Below, piece by piece: positions 9,252 to 15,948 of a DNA stretch of 64,000 nt (position 1 is the stretch's first letter; each line of letters starts with the position of its first letter). The notes beneath the pieces were generated by a model. It did not search any database and was not told where the DNA came from. It saw only the letters and a list, made by a program, of their open reading frames with translations. Location of the stretch: the NCBI RefSeq assembly GCF_050433395.1, contig NZ_JBNPXH010000011.1, positions 1-64,000 on the forward strand, written 5' to 3'. The stretch is from Mobilitalea torta (lineage in GTDB: Bacteria > Bacillota > Clostridia > Lachnospirales > Lachnospiraceae). The position numbers and the translations under genes were made by a program.

Positions 9252-10469
9252 TCAATCAATTTTGCCGATAAAGCGGTAGTAAATTTCCACTTCCTGTTCC
9301 CGGCTCCCGTCCTCATCTCTGACGGCTTCATGTACCAGTATCTTTTCAATCAGCGTGTTAAGGAGCGTGGCGGTCAGTTCGGCGGGCATGGAGCATTCTT
9401 TAATCAGGGCAATCCATTGTTCAGCGTCACAGCTTTCCTGTTGGGATTTCTTCAAACGCTCCTGTAAGGTCTGGATTGTTTCCTCAAGCTCCCCCTGTTC
9501 CGTCTGGTATTTTTCGGACAGCATGGAGAAGTTGCGTTCCGTGATTTTCTCCGCCGCTCTGTCCTCATATATTTTCACAAACAGGGTGTCAAGCTCCCTT
9601 TGCCGCTTCTCCGCTTTTTTCAATTCGGACACCGCCCTTTTCTTGGCGGCGTTCCGTTCCCTGTCCCCGGTTTTCAATAGCCTTTGCAGGAGCTTTTCCT
9701 CGTCCTGCTGTACTTCCTTTGACCAGTATTGCAGACGGGAAAGGACATAGGCATAAAGCACATCATAGCGAATGTAATGAGCCGAACAATACCCTTTGCC
9801 AAACTGCCCGTAGTAACTGCATGAATAGTAGCTGTACGGTTTTTTGTTCTGCCCGTTGGTTCCGAAGCGGAGCGACCAGCCGCAGTCCGCACATTTCACA
9901 AGCCCGGCGAAAATTTGTGTGGTATTGTTTTTCCTCTGTCTGCGTCTGCTCTGGATTTGCTCCTGCACCCGCTGAAAGACTTCCGTTTCAATCAGCGGTT
10001 CGTGGGTATCCTCCACCCGGTACCATTCGCTTTCCGGCTTGCGTATCTTCTTCTTCTCCTTAAAGGAAACGGTGGTCTGCTTGTTGTGGACGCTGTTGCC
10101 AATATAAACCTCGTCCTTTAGGAGCTTCTTCACTTGTGCGATTGTCCAAAGATACCGTTTGTTTTCCGGCTGTCCCTCAAAGATGTGGGCGAAGGTTCCG
10201 TATCTTTGGAAGTTCAGCCATGCAGGGGTGGGGACTTCTTTCTCAATCAAAAGCTTTGTGATTTTAGCGGCTCCCATGCCGTGATAGGCAAGGTTAAAAA
10301 TCTTTTCGATAATCCAGCGGGTGTCCTCGTCAATGAGCAGTTTTCCCTTGATTTCCGGGTGCTTCCTGTATCCTAACGGCGCATAGGCCCCATAGTGGGC
10401 ACCGTCCGCAAACCTTACCCGCATAGCGGACTTGACCTTGCGGCTGGTATCCCTTGCCACCCATTCATT
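9252..10469 (-). pseudogene. Serine recombinase, C-terminal fragment (broken)
   Basis: From base 10469 leftward the frame reads NEWVARDTSRKVKSAMR, APLGYRKHPE, the recombinase domain, a zinc ribbon with KCADCGWSLRF and SYYSCSYYGQFGKGYCSAHYI, a coiled coil (about 130 residues rich in Lys/Glu/Gln) and the tail EQEVEIYYRFIGKID. This is the C-terminal 400 residues of a large serine recombinase with a DUF4368-like end. The catalytic domain is absent; upstream frame-open sequence is noncoding or antisense to the next gene. The stop codon lies about 16 bases from the truncated HTH gene, as expected for a terminal recombinase at an element end. The missing N-terminal half matches 81-409 on the opposite strand. 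Confidence 0.88.
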
Positions 10470-10500
10470 AGTGCTGTTCGGATAAAGCAGGGTATAGGGT

Positions 10501-12120
10501 TTACCCCGCCTTATCCACCAAATTGTAGTGAATGACCACGTCTCTGCACTTCTGCCCATCCACCACCTTGCGCTCGCCAATCTCAATGTAGTGTATCAGC
10601 TCCAGCAGCATCCCCCGGTCAAGCTGCTCCACTGCCACATACTTCTTTATGCTCTGGATATAGTGCTCAATGTCACGCTCATCCTGTGCGGTATCGGCCA
10701 GCTTCTGCTTCATGGCCTGCACCAGCGACTGCTTTTCCACACGCTCCGCTTCATACTTGCCCAGCAGATTTTTGAAGACCGCTCCGGGGACGGTGCCCAG
10801 CACCTTGTCCTCATAGAGCGCCTGCGTGAGCCGTTCCAGCTCCCCAAGGCGCTTTTCCGCGCCTTTGAGGGCAGTCTTATCGGCTTTCAGCTGGCGGTCG
10901 CTCTGCTTGGCTTTCTGTTCCAGAAGCTCCCGGCGCACCCTGTCCTCGTCCTCCAGCACTCGCTTTGCCCGGTGGCGAATATCGTCCAGCACCAGTTCCG
11001 ATAAGGGATTCAGGTAGATAATGTGGGCGGAGCAAGCACTTCTACCGCTTCTGGCGTAGCTGCCACAGAAATAGGAAATATACTTGACCTTACCTTTCTT
11101 AGGGTAGGTGTGGGTTTCCTGACTGTAACGCATTTTGAAGCCACAATCCATGCATTTCAGCAGACCGCCGAACAGGCTGATTTCATTTTCCTTGGTGGGG
11201 CGGGGCTTGTAATTTCTTGCGTCAACCTCTGCACAGGCGTTCCAAGTATCCATGTCGATAATTGGTTCATGGGTATTCTCCACCTTGATCCAATCCTCTG
11301 TGGGCTTATCAACCTGCTTTTTGTTCTTGTAGGAAAGAGTGCCCCGCTTGTTCTGCACCATATGCCCGATATAGACCTCGTTGCGGAGCATTTTCTTGAC
11401 CGTGACATCGTTCCAGAGGTGATTCCGATACCCTTTGCTTTCAACACCCTTTTGTTCATAATAGTAATCCCTCGGCGGCAAAATGTGTTCCTCGTTGAGC
11501 AACCGGGCAATTTTGCGGAACCCAAACCCCTGCCTGCGGTATGCGAACAGTTTCCGCACCACCTCGGCGGCGAACTCATCAACGATAAACTTGTGCTTAT
11601 CATCAGGATGCGCCTTGTACCCATAAGGTACATAACAACCCAGGTAATTCCCCATTTTTGCGTGCGCCTGCTTGACCGCCTTGATTTTCTTGCTGGTGTC
11701 CTTGCTTTGGAACTCGTTGAACAGATTCCGGAACGGCATAATGTCGTTGTCATTGTGGATGGTGTCCACACCGTCATTCAGGGCGATAAAGCGGCAGCCA
11801 ATCATAGGAAACAGATAATCCGTAAACTGCCCCACCTGAATGTAGTTTCTTCCGAAACGGCTCAAATCCTTGCAGAGTATCAGGTTGATATGCCCCTCTT
11901 TGGCATCCTCAATGAGTTTGGACACGCCGGGGCGGTCAAAGGTAGTGCCGCTGACCCCGTCATCACAATATACAGAATAATCGTTCCAGCCCTGTTCCTC
12001 GCAGTATCGTGTGAGCATCAATTTCTGGTTTTCAATACTGACGGATTCTCCCGCCCGTTCATCATCCTTGCTCAAACGGACGTAGACGCCGACCTTGTAA
12101 CTATTTTGGACTTTTAACAT
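10501..12120 (-). CDS. Large serine recombinase (integrase of the mobilizable element)
   Basis: This complete 539-residue site-specific recombinase integrates and excises the element. The resolvase domain covers about 8-150 with the catalytic Ser in YVRLSKDD, then DDGVSGTTFDRP, KDLSRFGRNY and LNDGVDT. The recombinase domain covers about 160-290, followed by a zinc ribbon (CMDCGFKMRY, then CGSYARSGRSACSAH) and a long coiled coil before the DUF4368-like tail. The gene is the last of the minus-strand run and its stop is close to the element junction, the typical position next to the attachment site. A GTCGGC palindrome sits upstream at 12146-12195. It is the best candidate for having made the rearrangement at 409 and 10469. 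Confidence 0.93.
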   Translation of the reverse strand: MLKVQNSYKVGVYVRLSKDDERAGESVSIENQKLMLTRYCEEQGWNDYSVYCDDGVSGTTFDRPGVSKLIEDAKEGHINLILCKDLSRFGRNYIQVGQFTDYLFPMIGCRFIALNDGVDTIHNDNDIMPFRNLFNEFQSKDTSKKIKAVKQAHAKMGNYLGCYVPYGYKAHPDDKHKFIVDEFAAEVVRKLFAYRRQGFGFRKIARLLNEEHILPPRDYYYEQKGVESKGYRNHLWNDVTVKKMLRNEVYIGHMVQNKRGTLSYKNKKQVDKPTEDWIKVENTHEPIIDMDTWNACAEVDARNYKPRPTKENEISLFGGLLKCMDCGFKMRYSQETHTYPKKGKVKYISYFCGSYARSGRSACSAHIIYLNPLSELVLDDIRHRAKRVLEDEDRVRRELLEQKAKQSDRQLKADKTALKGAEKRLGELERLTQALYEDKVLGTVPGAVFKNLLGKYEAERVEKQSLVQAMKQKLADTAQDERDIEHYIQSIKKYVAVEQLDRGMLLELIHYIEIGERKVVDGQKCRDVVIHYNLVDKAG

Positions 12121-12145
12121 TTCCCCTCACTTTCCGCAAGCCCAA

Positions 12146-12195
12146 ACTGTCGGCAGTATTATCAAAATCAGTATACCGTAACTACCGCCGACAGT
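12146..12195. promoter_or_regulatory. Inverted repeat upstream of the recombinase gene
   Basis: Perfect arms ACTGTCGGC and GCCGACAGT flank a 32-base AT-rich spacer between the recombinase start and the preceding gene. It could be an operator or a weak terminator; no T-tract is present on the minus strand. Confidence 0.4.
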
Positions 12196-12213
12196 CTATA
12201 CCATACAGGCGAA

Positions 12214-12468
12214 TTATGCCTTTTTCCGCTGCTCGGGCTGGCTCATGGCGTTCTGAATTGCCAGCCGTTCCATGGTTTTGTCAATATCCTTGCTGCCCTC
12301 AAAAAGGCTGGTGAGCCGGTACAGCATCTTGCCGATGCTGACCTCCCGGTAGGCGGAAACTTTTCCGCCTACCGTTTTTAGGTTTTGAGCAACCACATCA
12401 AAGTTTGTGCCGCCGCTGCGGTCACGAAAGATGCTGATACAGCGTCTTAAAAACGCGCGTAATTTCAA
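12214..12468 (-). CDS. Small conserved mobile-element protein
   Basis: The protein has about 84 residues, starting at TTG eight bases after AGGAGG, right behind the relaxase stop. It is basic at the N-terminus (KLRAFLRRCISIFRDR) and helical, with no membrane segment and no motif I can name. Position in the mob operon suggests a role in mobilization or element control. A perfect hairpin (12345-12372, arms CGGTAGGCGGAA) lies inside the coding region. Confidence 0.55.
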   Translation of the reverse strand: MKLRAFLRRCISIFRDRSGGTNFDVVAQNLKTVGGKVSAYREVSIGKMLYRLTSLFEGSKDIDKTMERLAIQNAMSQPEQRKKA

Positions 12469-12480
12469 ATTGTACACCTC

Positions 12481-13860
12481 CTACATGCTCTGTTCCATGT
12501 CCTGCTCATATTGAGGACTGTAACCGTGTTTCTGTTTTTTCTTTTTGCCGGACTTTCGGCGCATACGCTCCTGTTCGTATTTCTGTCGCTCGGCATCCGG
12601 ATCATAGGGATTTACAAGATTTTCAACAGACTGAGCAAGGTATAAAGCACTGTCGAGGAGAGCAGCCCCACGGCCGTCCATTTGACCTTGAGCTTCCACG
12701 GCAGCATATCCCGGTGCCTCAGTAATTCCGTCTGCTCCTTGAAGCCCTCCTGCAACTGCCATTTCAGGCTGTCCTGCGACTTGTCTATTTTGTCGGTCAC
12801 CATCTGCGAAATCCTTCTGTGCTGGTCGCCGATCACCCGGCACAGCATGTCTCCCTGATTGTCGTATATCCCCTGACAGTAATCCCGGATGGCGTTCTCG
12901 ATTTGCGGTTTGGTCGGCAGTGTCGAGATATACTGCCCCAGCGCCGCCATCCGTTCCAGCAGCGCCGTCTGGCTGTTTAACATAGCATCCCATTCCACGG
13001 TCGGAATGGCGCTGACCTGCGGCAAATAGGGCATGGTCAGCTTCTGCGGGTTCTCCTGCGGCTTGTTCAAAGCCTTGAGTTCGTTCAAGTTCGGCAAAAT
13101 GCTGTTCCATCCTTTCTTTCAGATATTTTTCATCATGGAGCTTGTTGTCCCTGCACCGCTGGCCTGTGGGGGCGGTGTAGGTGATGTATTTGTGATGGGG
13201 TATCCACTTCACCCCGTAGCCCATTCCCTCCATACAAGCGGTAAATTCAGCCTGTGTGCGGCTCTGGGAGAGCGCCGTGTCAATGGCGTTCATCAGCTGG
13301 AATTTGAGGCTGCCGCCCCGCACAGCCGAGCGATATTCCCCTGCGCCCATCGGCTTCATGGCGGGTTTTTGATAGGGCTTCAAAATCTCCAAGCCGTGTG
13401 CCGAACAGATTTCATCGGATAGGGTGCGCAACTGCTCCAAGTCCTTTTCATTGAATTGCAGCTTTAACCCGGTTTCGCAGCTGACGGAATTGACAATCAG
13501 GTGATTGTGCCAGTGGTCACGGTCGATGTGGGTGGCTATCTGGATCTCAAAGCCCTCAAACCGCCGGGCAAGCTCAATCCCCATTTGGTGGATTTCCTGC
13601 GCTGTGGCGCCGCAGTCCGGTTTGAAGCTCTGCACATACTGGTAAAAGAACACCTTGCTTTCTTTTCTGTGTTGCTTTTTTGTTGCCATAAATTCCTGAA
13701 AAGCGGTTTCCCCGCAGCAGTTCTGCCCGGACAGCAGCCTGCATTGTTCGCCGTTTTGGTTCTGGAAAAGGGTTTTATAATCCTGCGCCACATAATCCAT
13801 GACCTTTTTCATGGCGGTGCGGCTCTGCGTTTTTTCCTTGATGGCGGTGACGATTGCCAT
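12481..13860 (-). CDS. MobP-type relaxase
   Basis: The 459-residue relaxase nicks the element's oriT and leads the strand into a recipient. Residues 1-260 form the relaxase domain. The three-histidine metal site is seen in THIDRDHWHNHLIVN, and the tyrosine region lies in the first 80 residues (MDYVAQDYKTLF, FFYQYVQSF). The C-terminal 200 residues (from ERTQGFEQAAGEP) have odd, Gly/Ala/Arg-rich composition. This is explained by a second gene read in another frame of the same DNA (12612-13097). The lysine-rich tail (RRKSGKKKKQKHG) is shared by such relaxases. It overlaps the small gene downstream and follows mobC by four bases. Confidence 0.9.
   Translation of the reverse strand: MAIVTAIKEKTQSRTAMKKVMDYVAQDYKTLFQNQNGEQCRLLSGQNCCGETAFQEFMATKKQHRKESKVFFYQYVQSFKPDCGATAQEIHQMGIELARRFEGFEIQIATHIDRDHWHNHLIVNSVSCETGLKLQFNEKDLEQLRTLSDEICSAHGLEILKPYQKPAMKPMGAGEYRSAVRGGSLKFQLMNAIDTALSQSRTQAEFTACMEGMGYGVKWIPHHKYITYTAPTGQRCRDNKLHDEKYLKERMEQHFAELERTQGFEQAAGEPAEADHALFAAGQRHSDRGMGCYVKQPDGAAGTDGGAGAVYLDTADQTANRERHPGLLSGDIRQSGRHAVPGDRRPAQKDFADGDRQNRQVAGQPEMAVAGGLQGADGITEAPGYAAVEAQGQMDGRGAALLDSALYLAQSVENLVNPYDPDAERQKYEQERMRRKSGKKKKQKHGYSPQYEQDMEQSM
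12612..13097 (-). CDS. Out-of-frame nested gene inside the relaxase (MobB-like membrane protein)
   Basis: A 161-residue frame lies entirely within the relaxase gene. The predicted protein looks natural: a proline-rich N-terminus (LNKPQENPQKLTMPYLPQ), a helical middle with regular heptad-like spacing, and a single C-terminal membrane helix (VGLLSSTVLYTLLSLLKIL). The relaxase frame over the same DNA has low-complexity composition, so this frame seems the constrained one. The start is TTG at 13097 with AAAGGA about 12 bases upstream, rather far. ColE1-type plasmids also nest mobB, a membrane protein that helps the relaxase, inside mobA. The parallel is an inference; no sequence homology is claimed. 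Confidence 0.65.
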   Translation of the reverse strand: MPNLNELKALNKPQENPQKLTMPYLPQVSAIPTVEWDAMLNSQTALLERMAALGQYISTLPTKPQIENAIRDYCQGIYDNQGDMLCRVIGDQHRRISQMVTDKIDKSQDSLKWQLQEGFKEQTELLRHRDMLPWKLKVKWTAVGLLSSTVLYTLLSLLKIL

Positions 13861-13864
13861 AGGC

Positions 13865-14173
13865 TCACGCCCCTTTGTCCATCAAGCCGCAGATAGAATC
13901 GAACACGGCTCCGAAGCTCCGTTTTGTGTCAGTGAGATCAGGGCAGGTAATCCTGCCCATATTGCAAAGCACCGTCAGCTGGTTCAGATTTTTCCCGATG
14001 GCTTTCAGCTGAACAGTGACAGCATCCAAGCCGTTCACCACAATGATTTCCTTGCCCAGTGCGGAAAGGGTGAGGAAATCCGTCATGGTCATTCCCGACA
14101 GCTGCGCCTTATTTTGAATGCGGTCATAGTCCGCTGTACTCATTCGCATGGCGAACATCTTATCTTTTTTCAA
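13865..14173 (-). CDS. mobC: MobC-like relaxosome accessory protein
   Basis: The 102-residue protein has a ribbon-helix-helix N-terminus (MFAMRMSTADYDRIQNKAQLSGMTMTDFLTLSALG) and the MobC signature LKAIGKNLNQLTVLCNMG. MobC proteins bind oriT and help the relaxase open the strands. It is the first gene of the mob operon, with AAAGGAGCG upstream and the candidate oriT just before it. Confidence 0.85.
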   Translation of the reverse strand: MKKDKMFAMRMSTADYDRIQNKAQLSGMTMTDFLTLSALGKEIIVVNGLDAVTVQLKAIGKNLNQLTVLCNMGRITCPDLTDTKRSFGAVFDSICGLMDKGA

Positions 14174-14194
14174 GTAATCACGCTCCTTTCGTCC

Positions 14195-14300
14195 CGGGGG
14201 ATTGGGGGCAGCGCCCCCGACCAGCTGTTTGTATTGGCGGCGGGCGAAAGCCCGCTGTCAATACAAACAATATGCTGGCCTACCCTGAAGGGTAGTGAGC
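14195..14300. other. Candidate origin of transfer (oriT)
   Basis: This noncoding DNA upstream of mobC holds three tight inverted repeats: GGGGGCAGCGCCCCC, a 40-base hairpin with arms TTGTATTG...GCGGGC/GCCCGC...CAATACAA (about 14231-14270), and TACCCTGAAGGGTA (14281-14294). MobP relaxases usually nick beside such repeats next to mobC. The nick site itself cannot be fixed by eye. The rest of 14300-14585 has no gene; a GAGCC/GGCTC-type hairpin lies near 14389. Confidence 0.5.
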
Positions 14301-14585
14301 GTACCCAGCCCCGTAAACGCTCCCTTGCTTTTCCGCTCCTCTTGGGTTACAATGAGAGCAACCAATTTTTGAAACCGCTTTGGTTTCATGAGCCGTCATT
14401 CCATTGCCGTGGAGTGGCGGCTTTTGCTATTCAGCAGTCATAGGCATCATCTCCCTTTTTGGACGACTAATTAATAAAATACACAATAGTTAGTCCGTGG
14501 TTATATAGTAACAAAGCCTTGCAATTCCGTCAAGACTAATGTATAATTATTTTAATATTAAGTCGTTTGGATGAGGTGACAAAGG

Positions 14586-15545
14586 ATGCGTTACACATAC
14601 AATGTTTGGGTTGCAGACAGCAAAGAGCATTTTGAGTATGGAAATGAACAGAAACAGAAAAAGAAAAAAGACCTGCCCTTCGGGACAAGTCTGATGGAGC
14701 TGCTCTATTTGGATGTTTGGGCATATGGTGAGTTGTTTGACGAGATGGGCAAGGCTCTCATGGAACTGTATTCCTCTAAGGAACAGCGGTATGCAGATGA
14801 GGTGCTTTCTGCGCTGGACACGATAGCCCACCAGCACATTTACTTTGAGCTGCTTCGTCTGGAATGGTGGGACAGGCTGGAACAGGCAAAGCGGCAGAAT
14901 TATGAGAACATTTCCGCTCTGCTGCCCCGCAAGGAGCTGACCCATATTCCATCCAATATTCACACGATGCAGGAGCAGATTAAAACGCTCTTTGCCCATG
15001 TACTGGACTTGGACACCAGCCCGAAGGAACCGGTGCAGAAAAAGATGGTGCAGTACTATAACTACCGTGGAAGTGACCAGCTGAATACATTCCAGTTTCA
15101 ACCCCAGCCCATGAGCTTTGAGGTCATTGACCGCAAAACCTTTACCGAGGTGCTGTATCCGAAAAATATCTATGATCTAATTGATTACTTTGTTAGGGAG
15201 TTCGTGAAGCAGGAGCAGTCTGTGCGCATCTGCAAAAATTGCGGAAAGTATTTTGCCCTCTCCGGGCGTTCCGATGCGGAATACTGCAATCGTGCCATTG
15301 ACGATAAGGGGCGCACTTGCAGAGATGTAGGGTCAATCAAGGCTTGGACGGAAAAGCGCAAGGATGATGATGTTTTCAAGGTCTACCGCCGGGAATACAA
15401 AAAGCGTTTTGGCTGGATTAAGGCCGGGAAGATTGAGCAGGATGCTTTCTACGCTTGGAGTGAAAAGGCAAGGGAGCAAAAAGCAAAATGTGATAACGGG
15501 GAAATTAGCTTAAAAGAGTTTACCGACTGGCTCAAAAATTTATGA
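14586..15545 (+). CDS. DUF6076-like zinc-finger protein
   Basis: The 319-residue soluble protein is transcribed away from the mob genes. The N-terminal 200 residues are helical. The C-terminal third holds a treble-clef-like zinc site: ICKNCGKYFALSGRSDAEYCNR followed by RTCRDVG, then a basic helical tail. It matches proteins labelled DUF6076 in gut Firmicutes elements, of unknown function; the zinc finger suggests nucleic-acid contact. GATGAGGTGACAAAGG precedes the ATG. It is probably cargo of the mobilizable element. Confidence 0.7.
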   Translation: MRYTYNVWVADSKEHFEYGNEQKQKKKKDLPFGTSLMELLYLDVWAYGELFDEMGKALMELYSSKEQRYADEVLSALDTIAHQHIYFELLRLEWWDRLEQAKRQNYENISALLPRKELTHIPSNIHTMQEQIKTLFAHVLDLDTSPKEPVQKKMVQYYNYRGSDQLNTFQFQPQPMSFEVIDRKTFTEVLYPKNIYDLIDYFVREFVKQEQSVRICKNCGKYFALSGRSDAEYCNRAIDDKGRTCRDVGSIKAWTEKRKDDDVFKVYRREYKKRFGWIKAGKIEQDAFYAWSEKAREQKAKCDNGEISLKEFTDWLKNL

Positions 15546-15692
15546 TGGCTTGGGATTAGGTAGATGCGGGGATGGAGAGAAATGTTGATTTATTTACTGG
15601 GTACTGCTAAAAAATAGAGCAGATTCTGGAAGTGAAGCCGAGAAGTCATAAGGACGCATTGTGATCTATACTACCAGACAAACCGAATACGG

Positions 15693-15731
15693 AAAATCCG
15701 GAGCAAGGTACAAGCCCTGCTCCGGATTTTT
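15693..15731 (+). terminator. Intrinsic terminator
   Basis: A perfect 13-bp stem (AAAATCCGGAGCA/TGCTCCGGATTTT) ends in a T-run. It lies 150 bases after the DUF6076 gene. Bases 15546-15692 and 15732-15888 show no gene. Confidence 0.75.
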
Positions 15732-15888
15732 ATAGATGGTAGTTCGCAATGCGCAGCGTAGTGGTTGAATTAATTTAGGGGCGTTCATATTCCAACATGT
15801 CAGTTGCCTTATTTTCAATACATCAAACGCATATCACAGTACATCTCCTCCGCACCAGCAACTAAAACATGCTAATATATTAAGGAAT

Positions 15889-15919
15889 GCTTAAAAGGGC
15901 AAGCATTGCCCTTTTAAGC
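15889..15919. promoter_or_regulatory. Perfect 14-bp inverted repeat before the adhesin gene
   Basis: GCTTAAAAGGGCAA and TTGCCCTTTTAAGC flank a three-base loop, 29 bases before the TTG start of the vWA gene and just ahead of its AAGGGAGAG site. No T-tract follows, so an operator or an mRNA 5' stabilising hairpin is more likely than a terminator. Confidence 0.5.
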
Positions 15920-15948
15920 AAAAACACGGTATAAGGGAGAGAAATGCC

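Larger units (their letters stand above)
10470..15545. mobile_element. Integrative mobilizable element (right end undefined)
   Basis: Base 10470 is an exact junction: the element's recombinase stops 32 bases away, and on the other side another recombinase gene begins mid-codon-run. Inside are a large serine recombinase, a small conserved gene, a relaxase with a nested gene, mobC, a palindrome-rich oriT candidate and a DUF6076 cargo gene. There is no type IV secretion or coupling ATPase, so it would need a helper conjugative element. I place the right limit only at the last recognisable gene; no matching right junction was found in the window. Confidence 0.65.

Noticed and set aside
11023..12117. 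A long plus-strand frame over the integrase gene.
   Set aside because: It mirrors the coding strand of a clear serine recombinase and has no start signal of its own.
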